Positions 9,201 through 18,781 of a stretch of 64,000 nucleotides of DNA are shown here, piece after piece. The translations under genes and the position numbers were made by a program. The notes beneath the pieces were generated by a model. The model worked only from the letters and a program-made list of their open reading frames with translations, had not been told where the DNA came from and ran no database searches. Each line of letters opens with the position of its first letter. Positions within the stretch are counted from its first letter, which is position 1. The stretch comes from Paenibacillus faecalis. GTDB lineage: Bacteria; Bacillota; Bacilli; Paenibacillales; Paenibacillaceae. Location of the stretch: positions 1,113,850 through 1,177,849 of the forward strand of contig NZ_LT985747.1 in the NCBI RefSeq assembly GCF_900289175.1. The letters are read 5' to 3'.

Positions 9201-10855
9201 TGTTTTATGTTCCGCTTTCCTGTTACGGGTTCACCTTCATACATTTCCACTTCATTCATAACCGTTAACGCATCATCATGAACACGTTCTTTAGCAAAAG
9301 TTTTGTAGGTGATTTCGTAAGCTGCTTCAATATTATTCTTAAACTCTAATCTGAATCCATCTTCTGCGTTATTGATTTGAACTGTATAATCCACGTCCTT
9401 TACGAGCGGTGTCCCTGTTGTTTGTACTGCTTTTCCGTTATCATCAATCGTCATCTCATATACATTCAAAGACTCTAAATCCAGTCGCTGATTCTTGTCA
9501 AGAAACGTATCTTCAATCCATGCCTTGGACTGCTCGATGGCCCGTTCATTGTAGTTATACTGAATAGCCCAGGAAATCGTTTGAGTCGAGGAATCATAAT
9601 CAGTCGATGCTTTACTCAAAGGCTCACTGAAGTCAACCCATACATTAGCCGACTTCTGCAATTCCATTGAAAGATTGCTGCCAGAGACAGTTGCCTTATT
9701 GGTGTATGTTTTATCTTCGATCGTATTCGTAATTTTGGTTGTATATTTTACCCGATAAGCACTGTCAATATCTCCAAATTGTAGTTCAAACGTGCTGCCA
9801 TTAAAATGAGGTGTCACATCGGTAAGTTGCGATCCAGGAATGACACTTCCATCTAATTGAACCTCCACTGGATATACCTCGATTGAATCCTTAATCAGTT
9901 CCAATCCATCAGGCAGTTCATCTGTAAAGAGCGCATTCTCGATCTTCTTTTCTCCAATGTTAAAATCAACTTCCCAGCTGATCTCATTAGGGTTCATCCC
10001 CTTATCTTTTATTCCACGTTTTTCGATTTCATTGTTTGATTTACTCTTGAAATGAACAGGAATAGTGAATTTATCCGTTTCAATAAATTCGAAAACAATC
10101 TCCTGCTGTGTTCCTCCCTCGAACTTGCTTTCATCAAACTCTCTCCATACAAAAAAGTATCCTTTCAGCTCTTCATTATCCTCGATTGAATCATTGAAAG
10201 TGAAGGTAACTGTGCCTTCTGGAGAGACTTCATACGTCCCTACTTCACCATCAAGATTACCGCTCAACACTCTATCTACTCCAAATTTATCCGGCAGATT
10301 GAAAGTGAAGGTAGCTCCACTCTTATACCCGTGATTGGCCGGAAGCCTCCAGTCAAAATAAATCGTGACACGCGATCCTTGTTCTGGACGAATCTCCTCA
10401 ATATTATTCGCTGGTTGACCTTCCGTATCTTCGCCATCTTTCATTTTCACATCTGTAATAAGATTTTCGGTGATAATGTTAGCCTTTTCCGGAGTTGCCA
10501 CGTCAGTCCCTTCTTCTACCGCGCCTTCATCTATTGCACCTTCACTTGGCTTCTCCCCTTCCGTAGTGCCTTCACCTTCTGAACCTGCATCTGGGGCGCT
10601 CTCGCCTGTAGTATCCTCACCTGGGACACCTTCATTTGAAACATCTTCACCTGTAGCATCCTCATTGATGGAACCTTCATCTATGCCACCTTCACCTACA
10701 GTACCTTCTTCTATATTTGGTCCTGTTGCTCCGTTCTGCCCTTCTTGAGAAGCTGTCACTTCATCAGCAGCACTGGCCGTTGAAAAAGGAGTCATGAGAT
10801 TTATGAATAACATTGCTGTTAATAATAAAGATAATATTTTCCCGATTTTCCTCAT
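6299..10855 (-). CDS. LPXTG-anchored multidomain adhesin (collagen-binding-fold and CnaB repeats)
   Basis: This is a 1518-residue cell-wall surface protein. A signal peptide (1-29, ending FSTASA) is followed by a Glu/Gly/Ser/Thr low-complexity stretch (35-120). Then come about six adhesin beta-sandwich modules of roughly 130-140 residues (about 125-960), each with a variant of the ISWEVDFN...FTDELPDGLE pattern. Four CnaB/SpaA-type domains follow (about 985-1345; GATFGLYD, GAVFKLQ, GAEFELRD, GAEFRVLD, each ending near an E.KAP.GY motif). A Pro/Glu-rich wall-spanning region (1350-1480) precedes LPKTG at 1482, a hydrophobic segment and RKKR. The neighbouring sortase probably anchors it. The ribosome binding site GAGGTG is rather far (13 bases) from ATG 10855. 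The CnaB domains likely hold isopeptide bonds. Confidence 0.95.
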   Translation of the reverse strand: MRKIGKILSLLLTAMLFINLMTPFSTASAADEVTASQEGQNGATGPNIEEGTVGEGGIDEGSINEDATGEDVSNEGVPGEDTTGESAPDAGSEGEGTTEGEKPSEGAIDEGAVEEGTDVATPEKANIITENLITDVKMKDGEDTEGQPANNIEEIRPEQGSRVTIYFDWRLPANHGYKSGATFTFNLPDKFGVDRVLSGNLDGEVGTYEVSPEGTVTFTFNDSIEDNEELKGYFFVWREFDESKFEGGTQQEIVFEFIETDKFTIPVHFKSKSNNEIEKRGIKDKGMNPNEISWEVDFNIGEKKIENALFTDELPDGLELIKDSIEVYPVEVQLDGSVIPGSQLTDVTPHFNGSTFELQFGDIDSAYRVKYTTKITNTIEDKTYTNKATVSGSNLSMELQKSANVWVDFSEPLSKASTDYDSSTQTISWAIQYNYNERAIEQSKAWIEDTFLDKNQRLDLESLNVYEMTIDDNGKAVQTTGTPLVKDVDYTVQINNAEDGFRLEFKNNIEAAYEITYKTFAKERVHDDALTVMNEVEMYEGEPVTGKRNIKQVIFWKSVDKVNFSEKTITWGLRLNDDKKTMNEVVIRDSFAGQNLEFLPETLSVSGLTLDEGDGNGDYTIEPNTTYHMGFVLKFKNPVSTSHFITYKTKFDPRLPIPQHGTENGYKNNAVLDWVENNTAHSITKSALAKPDNYTQGNGDKKGKYDATTKEITWTIDVNYNLHNIEEAVVRDFYTGEQTFLPESLTVHHLTLNGAYNGVLVGEEVPTDQYRFEVKTEGDNNGFELNLGSIHSPYRITYKTSLKGHPVVSEYSNSATLHDHKQPDHILFTDTASVKPQHGGEYVYKTGTQGTGAESDLAFWEVIINPGLSHIKAGSELTDTLTGDQMLIPDSIKLYHHIPNIFGELSRGSLVDESQYSLNINGNSFALTFKDEIEGAFVLEYQSFINADHGAIISNEAKFNGQSSSTVTGNENGRIEVKLFGAGGGAISSGKGNLKVIKVDAADGKPLAGATFGLYDKSGKILLEELVTDRNGEAVFKEYKYKDYILKELAAPEGYLITEECKNGVKIKFRDDATNFTVENTKGNWDVELAKVDQGDETRTLEGAVFKLQIHDGAGYVDVPGQTELTTDANGKIQLTDLEPGCYQFVEIKAPKGYKLNTTPISFTIEPSQTTPKQLKVSNEIYVGSVELLKVDAHTGTVLAGAEFELRDAEGKVLQSGLITDQDGMLLIESLKAGSYQLAEMRVPEGYLLNVEPLVFEIVDDRQIQVVFKNTPETGSVKLIKIEQDQPAITLTGAEFRVLDADKEPAKNSKNEEIAVLTTDSHGELHIPNLLPGKYYIEEIKAPYGYSIKDELTEIEVRSGEETIVFVENNRVPSTGGGGITPNPPDNSETPIKPDPEETVDPVDPTEPTEPVEPTKPGEETTVPTDPADGEGSQPSGEGETESDDVDSSGKNPNEGAKPVDGGNGTTSTEGRHPEHPSGNVLPKTGENSPLPLQLAGLSSIMMGLGLLAYRKKRAIHK

Positions 10856-11142
10856 AGCGAGTCATGTTCACCTCATATTTCACCTAATTTATTCTTCCGT
10901 GCATGATGCATTGCGATTTAAACGGATCAATCAAACTTTAAAGACGTGTTATGCCCCCTGATCCCCCCCCTTATGTTTCATCCACATATTCAATGCATCA
11001 ACCCTGGTTAAAGCAGGTATGATCTAATTTTTTATATTTCTCTTTTTGATGTTCGGGTCAAGGCAATGACAATTCACATAAAATATACAGCAGCATGTTG
11101 AATTTTTTCTGAATACGCCTTAGAACCTATGAAAACACACAA
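10856..11142. other. Leader and promoter region of the adhesin gene
   Basis: This 290-bp spacer lies between the adhesin start and the sortase terminator and must hold the adhesin promoter (minus strand). A C8 run lies near 10965, a short palindrome TGCATGATGCA near 10900, and AGGTGA occurs twice just upstream of the start codon. No convincing -35/-10 pair was seen. That would fit a promoter that needs an activator such as the nearby REC-BTAD regulator (inference). Confidence 0.4.
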
Positions 11143-11175
11143 AAAAACACCGTCTCCCTAAAGAGACGATGTTTC
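11143..11175 (-). terminator. Terminator overlapping the sortase stop codon
   Basis: On the minus strand AAACATCGTCTC pairs with GGGAGACGGTGTTT with one or two mismatches and runs straight into TTTTTTTG. The hairpin includes the last codons of the sortase gene. It should end the regulator-sortase transcript before the adhesin gene. Confidence 0.85.
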
Positions 11176-11841
11176 AGTTTTAGGCTCTTCCATGATCTTA
11201 CCTTTGACGATAATGCGATGTGTAGGGTTTACCATCGGGTGACAAGTGATCAAGGTGATCTCTTTATCTTTACCATTGGGTTCAAGCACCCATACTTCTT
11301 CCGGCTTTACATACAATTTTTCCGTAACGGTATATTCGAATTGTTCTTCTCCGTTGTTAACCTGAATTTTATCGCCTTTCTTCATCTCATCAAGCCTGTT
11401 GAAATTCCTTCCGTACGTACGGTTTCGATGTCCCGCCACAGCATAATTTCCGACTTCGCCAGCTTTTCCTGTGTTCTCAACACTAGCCACGGAAATATTC
11501 AAATGATTGGTCGTAGCCCCGCGAAGTATAGGCTGACGCAGATTGATTTTTTCTATCATTAAAATGCCTTCTGCATTCGGATTATAGCTTGAAAGACTTG
11601 AATCTTTGCGGTCTTCAGCGGTTTCATCGCTTTCAGCTTCTTCGGTGTTATTTTCGTTGTCATTAACCAGTGCTTTCGGTTCAACATCCTCATTGCCTGT
11701 ACTTATATTTGCCATACTAGTTAGCCAATCACTTGCTATTTTTTGCTGCTGACTCTCATAATATTTTTCCGAAATGGTTGGATATAAAAGAACAAAAATT
11801 CCAAAAACAATGAGTAGCGCAGCTGATATTTTTATTTTCAT
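11158..11841 (-). CDS. Sortase (class D-like)
   Basis: The 227-residue protein has an N-terminal membrane anchor (residues 4-22), a charged acidic linker (40-90) and a sortase domain. The catalytic residues are visible: His in AVAGHRN (near 137), Cys in TLITCHP (near 200) and Arg in THRIIVKG (near 210). It should cleave the LPKTG signal of the adjacent adhesin and attach it to peptidoglycan outside the membrane. Its start codon lies one base after the response-regulator stop, so the two genes are translationally coupled. Assignment to class D rests on overall size and the TLITC motif and is less certain than the sortase call itself. Confidence 0.94.
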   Translation of the reverse strand: MKIKISAALLIVFGIFVLLYPTISEKYYESQQQKIASDWLTSMANISTGNEDVEPKALVNDNENNTEEAESDETAEDRKDSSLSSYNPNAEGILMIEKINLRQPILRGATTNHLNISVASVENTGKAGEVGNYAVAGHRNRTYGRNFNRLDEMKKGDKIQVNNGEEQFEYTVTEKLYVKPEEVWVLEPNGKDKEITLITCHPMVNPTHRIIVKGKIMEEPKTETSSL

Positions 11842-11842
11842 G

Positions 11843-13024
11843 TTATATTTGCCCTACCTTAAGATTTAATTTCTGCATTTCATTGTTCCATTCACCATAC
11901 CAATCCGTTAACTCTTTGCTTGGAGGGACATCAAACTCCTCTTTAAATTTGTTCGTAACCAATTGAAACTGTTTTCGGACTTCAGCCTGATAATTCAAAG
12001 AGGCGTACAGCTTCATTAACCCAAAGTATCCTTCTTCCATATCAGGTACCTTTTCTTTCATTTCCTGATACAACAGTATTGCTTCCGTATGTTGATCTTG
12101 CGAAATATAATATTCCGCTATTTGTTTCACATGGCTTAGCCAGATCAGACGAATCCGCTCTTGCTCGTACTCAGCCCATAGATAACGATGTTCTTCCAAA
12201 TAGTCACCTGCATAACGTGCTTTTATCGATAAATGCTTGTTAAGGGAATCGGAAGTGAGTTCAGCAGCTTGACGTACATCATTCTCCCAATCTTCCACAT
12301 CCAATCTCAAGGTCCCCCATATCATTCTATAGCCTTCATCCTTGTATTTTATTTCCAGATCTAAACCGGCTGCTTTAATAATTTTTCGGATTTGATAGAT
12401 TGCCGTATACAGCTGTGCCGTTGCTCTTTCAGCATCGTATCCCGGCCATAACAAGTCGATCAGCATTTGCTTGCTAACCGTTTTATTACGGTGGTACACA
12501 AGATAAGCGAATAGTTCAGGCGCCTTCAATGTTTTCCACGGAAAAAATTGAACTTCGCCATGGGCATCGATATAGCGCAAGCTTTGCAAACAACAAAGGG
12601 TAATCGGAGCTGCATGTTCAGGCATCGGTTTGCTTATTGATGCCGATCCAACCGCACGGTTCAATGTCGTCACCAATCGGCTCTGATGTACGGGTTTCAG
12701 CAAATAATCGAGTGCGTTCATCTCAAAAGCTTTTACTGCATATTCTTGATAAGCTGTAACAAAAATAATACGAATATGCGGTTGAATTTGCTGTAACCGT
12801 TCAGCCAGCTCAAATCCATCGATTACCGGCATCTGCACATCTAAAAAGGCAATATCGACCTTTTCTTTCTGTACCAATTTTAAAGCTTCATATGGATCAT
12901 GAAAAATTCCGGCTAGCTCAACTTTAACGTTAGACCCGGACTGTTTTACTGCCAACAGATTCTCCATTTTTTTCAGAGCTAGCCATTCATCATCAACAAC
13001 AATAGCCTTTAAATGCATCTCCAT
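11843..13024 (-). CDS. Response regulator, REC plus winged-helix plus BTAD (SARP-like)
   Basis: The 393-residue protein starts with a CheY-like receiver (VVDDEW at 9-14, phospho-Asp in AFLDVQMP near residue 62, Lys in DYLLKPV near 113). A DNA-binding winged helix follows (about 165-240; TVSKQMLIDLLWPG), then a bacterial transcriptional activation domain (about 245-385; QAELTSD..., ending in KELTDWYGEWN). This architecture is known from Firmicute regulators that partner 7TMR-DISM hybrid kinases. The start ATG 13024 follows GGGGGAAG. The gene heads an operon with the sortase and probably activates the adhesin gene (inference from context). The hybrid kinase across the adhesin is the natural partner. 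Confidence 0.93.
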   Translation of the reverse strand: MEMHLKAIVVDDEWLALKKMENLLAVKQSGSNVKVELAGIFHDPYEALKLVQKEKVDIAFLDVQMPVIDGFELAERLQQIQPHIRIIFVTAYQEYAVKAFEMNALDYLLKPVHQSRLVTTLNRAVGSASISKPMPEHAAPITLCCLQSLRYIDAHGEVQFFPWKTLKAPELFAYLVYHRNKTVSKQMLIDLLWPGYDAERATAQLYTAIYQIRKIIKAAGLDLEIKYKDEGYRMIWGTLRLDVEDWENDVRQAAELTSDSLNKHLSIKARYAGDYLEEHRYLWAEYEQERIRLIWLSHVKQIAEYYISQDQHTEAILLYQEMKEKVPDMEEGYFGLMKLYASLNYQAEVRKQFQLVTNKFKEEFDVPPSKELTDWYGEWNNEMQKLNLKVGQI

Positions 13025-13103
13025 CTGCGAAACTTCCCCCTTGTCTTTCGATTAACTTTATCATATCAAGAAAAATAGAAGACGATTGTTCCGCATTCAA
13101 ACT

Positions 13104-13400
13104 TTAAATGTTATATATGTACTGATCTCCCTTTTGTTCTCCAGTTTTATGTCCTTGCTCATCTTTTACTAGGGAACATGTATCAAAATCATCCAAAGTC
13201 ATATGTCCCCGCCGCACTAAAGCAAAAATTGTATTCGTTGTGCAATACCATTCCGGGGTAACGAGCCCATACCATGTCTCTCCAGAAGTGGCTGCTCCTT
13301 CGTATGTCCATAGTCCCCCCTTGCCTCTGATCAGCCGTCCGCCGTTATGCTCTGCCTTTTTAAGAGCCTCTTTCTGTTTACTTGATAATTTTCTATTCAT
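13104..13400 (-). CDS. Small hypothetical protein
   Basis: From the ATG at 13400 (GGTGAG, 8 bases upstream) the product has 98 residues. It starts basic (MNRKLSSKQKEALKKAEHNG), continues with GGLWTYEGAA and a C-terminal segment WYCTTNTIFALVRRGHMTLDD. The middle resembles short proteins that read out a helix-turn-helix-like 'interrogation' of one strand of rows, but no family was recognised. An upstream in-frame extension to 13445 is possible but has no ribosome binding site. It stands alone between the adhesin regulator and the yerC-like gene. Confidence 0.6.
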   Translation of the reverse strand: MNRKLSSKQKEALKKAEHNGGRLIRGKGGLWTYEGAATSGETWYGLVTPEWYCTTNTIFALVRRGHMTLDDFDTCSLVKDEQGHKTGEQKGDQYIYNI

Positions 13401-13499
13401 CTTGTAAATCTCACCACTCATATTTTTAGTAAATAATTTATGCAAAAAAGCACATCAATCCAATTAAAGCATAAGCCACTGAATAATTTTTGAATAAAA

Positions 13500-13550
13500 G
13501 AAGAAACGCTTTCAGTGCAGCCATTAGGATGAGTTGAGTTGCGTTTCTTC
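13500..13550 (-). terminator. Terminator of the yerC-like gene
   Basis: A perfect 10-bp inverted repeat, GAAGAAACGC (13500-13509) and GCGTTTCTTC (13541-13550), has a 31-base loop and is followed on the minus strand by TTTTATTC. The long loop makes it a weaker call. Confidence 0.6.
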
Positions 13551-13570
13551 GAGATATGATTTATGTTTTT

Positions 13571-13861
13571 TTACTTTTCCAATCGTTTAAACAACATGTC
13601 ATAAGAGCCGCTTCCGTTCGTAACCGTGCGCTTTACCCGAGAGATCGTTGCTGTACTTGCCTTGGTCCTGGCCTCTATTTCAATATACGTATGGTCATTA
13701 TGCAGCATTTTGGCAACCTGATATCGTTGGGTTAACGCTTTAACTTCATTAAGTGTACATAGATCATCAAAAAAAGCATAGCATTCCTCAACGGATTCCA
13801 ATGCCAGTATACCTTCAAAAAATTCATCTAACATAGGACCCCTTAATTTGTCGATAAGCAT
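13571..13861 (-). CDS. yerC: YerC/TrpR-like DNA-binding protein
   Basis: The 96-residue protein matches the YerC/YecD family of TrpR-superfamily regulators. It opens with IDKLRGPMLDEFFEGILAL, has the ECYAFFDDLCTLNEVKAL segment and ends with a helix-turn-helix, TYIEIEARTKASTATISRVKR. In B. subtilis the family member is a predicted transcriptional repressor. The start ATG 13861 follows AGGAGG. A strong hairpin separates it from the nhaC-like gene, so it appears to be monocistronic, and its target is unknown. Confidence 0.88.
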   Translation of the reverse strand: MLIDKLRGPMLDEFFEGILALESVEECYAFFDDLCTLNEVKALTQRYQVAKMLHNDHTYIEIEARTKASTATISRVKRTVTNGSGSYDMLFKRLEK

Positions 13862-13955
13862 ATCTTTTCCTCCTCTTTAGGATAAACATTACTCATTCAC
13901 GAAACTTTTGCTTTATTCATCAATCATTCTCTTGATTTCATTATACGACTAAGAA

Positions 13956-13979
13956 AAAAGTTGGCTAGCGCCAACTTTT
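13956..13979. terminator. Palindromic terminator hairpin
   Basis: AAAAGTTGGC (13956-13965), a TAGC loop and GCCAACTTTT form a perfect 10-bp stem with A/T flanks on both sides. It ends the nhaC transcript on the minus strand just before yerC. Confidence 0.8.
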
Positions 13980-13999
13980 ACCTGTCGTACCACTATTTA

Positions 14000-15379
14000 T
14001 TATACATTTTGCTGATTTAAATCTCTATTGCCCTTGCTTATAAAGCCGAACAGAATCGTAAGTAATGGAGCGGTAAAACAGAATACAGCATAAGGTAAAT
14101 ACTCTAATGTAGAAACTCCCAAAGTCCCTGCAATAAATACACCGCTGACCCCCCAAGGAACCAACGCATTGAAGGCTGCTCCACCATTAGCGACTGTTGA
14201 CGACAAATGTTTGGATGCAAGATGAAGCTCCTTGAATTGCTGTTTAAAAGCTTCACCTGGTAAAATAATGGACAAATATTGTTCACCCAAGAGGAGGTTA
14301 ACACCGATACAGCTCAGCGTTGTCATCAGAATTAATTTTCCCTTGCTGCTGACAAAGGCAGAGATTCTGTCGATTAACGTTCTAATAATTTTCAGTTCGA
14401 CAAGCAGTCCCCCTAAAGCAAGTGCCAGCAAAATGAGTGAGACAGACCACATCATACTTTGAATACCGCCTCGTGTAAGCAGTTCATCCACACTGGCTAC
14501 GCCTGTATTCGATACAAACCCATCCTGCATCAATCTTGAAATGTCCAGAAAATTGGTGCGCGGCTCATATAAGAAAATGACACCGATTGTAATCACGATA
14601 CTCAATAGCAAAGTGGGGATAGCCGGAACCTTCTTCCACGCACATAGAAATAGCGTTAAGACAGGAAGCAGCGTCCACGCTGAGATCGTAAATGAGGAAC
14701 GCAGCGTATCAACCAGTTCATTGATCTGACTCCCTGTAGACAATGCATTCGAGCGTCCTATAATAATGAAGAAAACAAGCGAAACGATAAAGGCAGGAAT
14801 CATCGTTCGCATCATATTACGGATATGCTCAAACAGATCTACTTCTGCAATGGCAGAGGAAAGATTCGTTGTATCAGACAGCGGAGATATGTTATTGCCT
14901 AAAAAGGCCCCCGATACGATAGCCCCGGCCGTCATGGCACCAGGATACCCCATGATTTGACCCATGCCGAACAAAGCAATACCGATGGTCGATATCGTCG
15001 TGAAGGAGCTGCCTACGGTGACTCCTACTACGACACAAATAATAAAGACCGAGGGAAGGAAAAACTGAGGAAGCATAATGTTGAATCCATACACCATGAT
15101 TGTAGGTATTGTTCCAGCCGCGATCCAAACGCTGATTAAAGCTCCAATCAACATAAAGATAAGGATTGGAATCAGGCCCGGGGTAATTCCGTTCTGAAAA
15201 CCTTTATGAATCGAATCCCATGAAACACCTTTGCTTTTTGCAAAGATAATTAATACACCTATAGCGATTAAAATCGGCACTTGAGGGTCCATGCCTAAGC
15301 CGATAATACATACCCCTATAATCGCCAATATTACGATCAAAAGGAAGGTGCTTTCTCTTAAAGTCACGTCTTTTGCCAT
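14000..15379 (-). CDS. nhaC: NhaC-family Na+/H+ antiporter
   Basis: The 459-residue membrane protein has about twelve hydrophobic segments and the family's conserved GSSFTTISTIG, GNNISPLSDTTNLSS and LGEQYLSIILPGE stretches. The start ATG 15379 follows AAGGAG. In lactic acid bacteria an nhaC gene closes the tyrosine-decarboxylation cluster, exactly its place here after tdcA. It may help pH or ion homeostasis during amino-acid decarboxylation. A perfect 13-bp hairpin separates it from the decarboxylase gene, so it is either expressed by read-through or has its own promoter. Confidence 0.9.
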   Translation of the reverse strand: MAKDVTLRESTFLLIVILAIIGVCIIGLGMDPQVPILIAIGVLIIFAKSKGVSWDSIHKGFQNGITPGLIPILIFMLIGALISVWIAAGTIPTIMVYGFNIMLPQFFLPSVFIICVVVGVTVGSSFTTISTIGIALFGMGQIMGYPGAMTAGAIVSGAFLGNNISPLSDTTNLSSAIAEVDLFEHIRNMMRTMIPAFIVSLVFFIIIGRSNALSTGSQINELVDTLRSSFTISAWTLLPVLTLFLCAWKKVPAIPTLLLSIVITIGVIFLYEPRTNFLDISRLMQDGFVSNTGVASVDELLTRGGIQSMMWSVSLILLALALGGLLVELKIIRTLIDRISAFVSSKGKLILMTTLSCIGVNLLLGEQYLSIILPGEAFKQQFKELHLASKHLSSTVANGGAAFNALVPWGVSGVFIAGTLGVSTLEYLPYAVFCFTAPLLTILFGFISKGNRDLNQQNV

Positions 15380-15432
15380 GGATATAGCTCCTTGTCGTAA
15401 AGTGATGCTCTAAGGTGGAATCAAGATATAAA

Positions 15433-15461
15433 GGAATGCGTGACGAACCGTCACGCATTCC
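15433..15461. terminator. Strong hairpin between tdcA and nhaC
   Basis: GGAATGCGTGACG (15433-15445), an AAC loop and CGTCACGCATTCC form a perfect 13-bp stem. T-rich bases follow on both strands. It probably ends or attenuates the tdcA transcript. Confidence 0.85.
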
Positions 15462-15471
15462 GTCCTTTTTC

Positions 15472-17349
15472 TTAAGCTTTCTCCATTTCGTTAAAAATGG
15501 TCTCCAACTTAGTCTGAATGGCAGCTTCTATCTTCTCTGCATATTCATCAAATACTTCCTTATCATTCACATACGGAGACATTGCGCAAGCTCTCAGTAC
15601 GGTTACTTTCTGCTCACGCTCCCATTCTTCTTCGCTGAATCCAAGCGATTTTACGAATGGCAGCGGACTGTTTCCATAGTCAGGAACAGCAAAGTCTGTA
15701 TGGGACGTAAGGAACTCATTGTAATACAAGCCGCCTTTAACGTATGAGGCGTGTCCATAGAACTCATTGTTCAGCTTGTTCATTACACCAAGGTCTGTAT
15801 TCCCCTCTTCATTAAACACATAATCGATCATGTTGAAGTCCGGCTTAGTCAATGGGTAAACATTAATGGTTTTCCCGTTAACATGGAACTTTCTGTCCTT
15901 TAAGAAGTTATAGAAGTAAAAAGCACCTTCGATACTTGCTCCCATTAATTTTCCGTAGCCCGTTACGTTGAGCGGCAACACCTTGTGTGCAGTCCATACC
16001 GCAGCAGCCGTTGCACCCGCTTTGGACCCCTCCAAAATATAAGCTCCAAGCAGTGCCGGAATATCGGCTCCCTTCTCGAACACATACGTAGCAAAGTACG
16101 AAATAGCGTCACGCATTCTCTTGTCTTTAACGACAATGGCCCCGGCGGAGTAAGGAATGTAACCCATTTTATGAGGGTCAATCGTAATCGTCTCCACTTT
16201 ATCCATCGCTTTAAAGGAGTCATAGATGTCCTTCGTTAGCCATTCATTTTTCCCTTGAAAGACACCGTATTTTTTATAAACTTTATCAAGTTTGTCATAA
16301 TCGATAAACTTATTATATTCATCAAGGAAGATGGATCGTGCATAGCCTCCATAAGCCGCATCCACATGAATGTAGAAGTAGATGCCCTCTTTTTCCAATT
16401 TTTCACGCAACTCGACAATCTTGTCAATCCGGTCGATTTGGCCTTCTTCTGTTGTACCAATTACTCCAACGACACCAAGAATAGGTATTTCTTGCGCTGC
16501 AAGCTCGCGAATTTTCGCTTCCAGTTTTTCAATGTCCATCCGATAATTGTTGTCTACATCAATTGAAATTACATTATCCAAACCTATACCGATAATGTCA
16601 GCAGCTTTCAGCCAGGAATAGTGCTTCGTTTGAGGGATAATCCACTTGCCAAGTTTCTCGATATGTCTGCCGCTCCGAACCGATTTAGCTTTGATATCAT
16701 CCAGCTTTTCCGGTATTTTCTCCATGATTTCCAAAGTTTCTCTCGTAGACATGTTCAGAAGCTGCCACTCGGACTTGCCCTCTACATGTTCTGGAGCTAC
16801 TTCTTTAATAGCAAGCGGAAGTGACTTCAAGTTCCGTGCATACCATAAACCCTCCAGGTTAGCGATGGAACCGTCGGCACAAATATGGCCCCAACCCTCA
16901 TCTTCCTGATATCCCATCAATGTTGCAAGTTCATGGCCGACCTCTTCTTCCATTTCCGAAGTGCCGGGAGAGGATTCATAAGCAACGTTGTTACCATTCC
17001 ACAATGTAGCAGCTGAATAGGCGATAATGGCCGGCATCAGTGTTTCAGAGTTCATATGTCCCCAAAAACGACCTGCCGTATGCCAAGGCAGCGACTTCGA
17101 GCGAAGCTTGGAAGATAATTCATTAAATACGTTGCGAACATGGTCCACCGTATCATTAAAACTTTCCGAGCTTTTATCAAACGGAGTTATAACCGGAGCA
17201 TCCTGAGGCTGATAATTTTGACGCCAGCCTACATGTTCATCAATCATTTTAAGCAGTAATTCTTTGAAGATATCGACGTTTTCGCCCTTATCGCCTAAAA
17301 ATAACGCCTTTAAATTAATATCCGTAATTTCAAGTTTCTCATTATGCAT
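15472..17349 (-). CDS. tdcA: Tyrosine decarboxylase (PLP-dependent, tyramine-forming)
   Basis: The 625-residue protein has the length and layout of bacterial tyrosine decarboxylases from enterococci and lactobacilli (group II PLP decarboxylase fold). Visible landmarks are [21 protein letters not shown] (about 130-150), [13 protein letters not shown] (about 160), the [12 protein letters not shown] segment (about 330) and the PLP lysine in TIDPHKMGY near residue 394. It should turn L-tyrosine into tyramine and CO2 in the cytoplasm. The substrate is inferred from the neighbours: the permease starts 19 bp upstream on the same strand and tyrS lies before that. The start follows TGGAGG. Activity on other aromatic amino acids such as DOPA or phenylalanine cannot be excluded. 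Confidence 0.92.
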   Translation of the reverse strand: MHNEKLEITDINLKALFLGDKGENVDIFKELLLKMIDEHVGWRQNYQPQDAPVITPFDKSSESFNDTVDHVRNVFNELSSKLRSKSLPWHTAGRFWGHMNSETLMPAIIAYSAATLWNGNNVAYESSPGTSEMEEEVGHELATLMGYQEDEGWGHICADGSIANLEGLWYARNLKSLPLAIKEVAPEHVEGKSEWQLLNMSTRETLEIMEKIPEKLDDIKAKSVRSGRHIEKLGKWIIPQTKHYSWLKAADIIGIGLDNVISIDVDNNYRMDIEKLEAKIRELAAQEIPILGVVGVIGTTEEGQIDRIDKIVELREKLEKEGIYFYIHVDAAYGGYARSIFLDEYNKFIDYDKLDKVYKKYGVFQGKNEWLTKDIYDSFKAMDKVETITIDPHKMGYIPYSAGAIVVKDKRMRDAISYFATYVFEKGADIPALLGAYILEGSKAGATAAAVWTAHKVLPLNVTGYGKLMGASIEGAFYFYNFLKDRKFHVNGKTINVYPLTKPDFNMIDYVFNEEGNTDLGVMNKLNNEFYGHASYVKGGLYYNEFLTSHTDFAVPDYGNSPLPFVKSLGFSEEEWEREQKVTVLRACAMSPYVNDKEVFDEYAEKIEAAIQTKLETIFNEMEKA

Positions 17350-17368
17350 TTTTTGTTTCCTCCACTTT

Positions 17369-18781
17369 TTATTTTTCTTTCTTCCACTCTGGTTTCTTAA
17401 ATCTGTATATGATCAAAGCGATAGCTACCATGATGACTGTCGCTCCAACCTGGAATATGATGTAGCCTGTATACTGGCTCGGATCAAGAATAGATGGCGG
17501 AATCAGACTCACACCGATCGTCAGGGCTACACTGATCAATGACAGGATCGAGATGAACCAGATTAAGCCGTTCCCCTTTGTTCCAAGCCGGAATGGTCTT
17601 TCGAGATCTGGCATTGTGTAGCGAAGCTTAATCGCCGAAATGCCGATCAAAGCATAAACGATACAATACAAAATCGTGGTTGTAATGGTAATCATCAAAA
17701 AGGCGCTATTGACGTCAGGCACAACAACATATAGCAATGCCACCAAGGAAATCACTGACGCCTGAATGAGAACAAACGTAATCGGGATGCCTCTTTCGCC
17801 TCTCTTTTGGAAAAATGGTGGCAGGTTTCCTTCATCAGCAACTTTAATCATGGACTTACTCGGTCCAAGCACCCATGCGCTTAATTGCACCAATACCCCA
17901 ATCAGAATCATGGCCGAAATAATATTGACAAATATAAGCGGTATGCCGAGATCTTGACAGAAAATAAGGTAAGGCTGCGTAATGTTAGACAGCTCCATTT
18001 TCCCTAACGGCACTGCATTGGAAACCGTAAGTCCGGCCACAAGGTTAAAGATAACCAGCAAAATAACCGATGCAATAACCGCAATCGGGTAATTACGCTT
18101 TGGATTATCGATATTATTCGCATGTACGGATGAGATTTCTACCCCGGCGAATATAAAGATAATGCCTGATAAATAAGTTAAGCTCCCTAAATCACTAAAA
18201 TTCGGTAATAAATCCTTGGCCTGAAAGTTGCCCAAATAGCTCTCTTGCTGAATTCCATTTTTAAAAAAGAACCACAACCCGAGAAGTACGAGAAGCACAA
18301 ATGGAATGTATACCCCAATCACCGCTCCCCAGTTACCCCCTATTTTTACCATATCAAATTTAATATTTAGGATCGTGACCCCCCAATACGAAATTAAAAT
18401 AACCGCAAAAATAAACAGGTTATTGGAAGACAGCTCTGGTTTGTTAATGACATATCCAAAGAGCACACCAACGGTTGAGGCCACCATTACCATGCCGAAG
18501 AACATCTGAACCCACAGCAGCCAGGAGGTTACAAATCCCCATTTTTCGCCTAATGCCTTCTTTACCCATACTTGCGGCCCTCCCTCTTCTCCCGAAAATC
18601 CAGTGGAAAGCTCGGCGGACATCAAAGCGATGGGAAGTGCGAACAATATCGCTGCAACAAGCATGTAAAATATTTGCGTCCAGCCTGTGATCGATAGTGT
18701 CGGGACACTTCGAACCGTTCCAAAGAAAGCCATCGTAATCCCGATCAACCCAAATAGTGTTAACTGTTTTGATTTGGCCAT
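17369..18781 (-). CDS. tyrP: Tyrosine/tyramine APC-family exchanger
   Basis: The 470-residue integral membrane protein has twelve to thirteen hydrophobic segments and the APC-superfamily start [20 protein letters not shown] plus [21 protein letters not shown]. It resembles the glutamate:GABA-antiporter branch that includes TyrP. As the first gene of the tdc operon it most likely imports tyrosine in exchange for tyramine, which generates proton-motive force. Start ATG 18781 follows AAGGGC. A possible promoter with TTGAAA lies near 18900 on the minus strand but is weak. Confidence 0.88.
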   Translation of the reverse strand: MAKSKQLTLFGLIGITMAFFGTVRSVPTLSITGWTQIFYMLVAAILFALPIALMSAELSTGFSGEEGGPQVWVKKALGEKWGFVTSWLLWVQMFFGMVMVASTVGVLFGYVINKPELSSNNLFIFAVILISYWGVTILNIKFDMVKIGGNWGAVIGVYIPFVLLVLLGLWFFFKNGIQQESYLGNFQAKDLLPNFSDLGSLTYLSGIIFIFAGVEISSVHANNIDNPKRNYPIAVIASVILLVIFNLVAGLTVSNAVPLGKMELSNITQPYLIFCQDLGIPLIFVNIISAMILIGVLVQLSAWVLGPSKSMIKVADEGNLPPFFQKRGERGIPITFVLIQASVISLVALLYVVVPDVNSAFLMITITTTILYCIVYALIGISAIKLRYTMPDLERPFRLGTKGNGLIWFISILSLISVALTIGVSLIPPSILDPSQYTGYIIFQVGATVIMVAIALIIYRFKKPEWKKEK

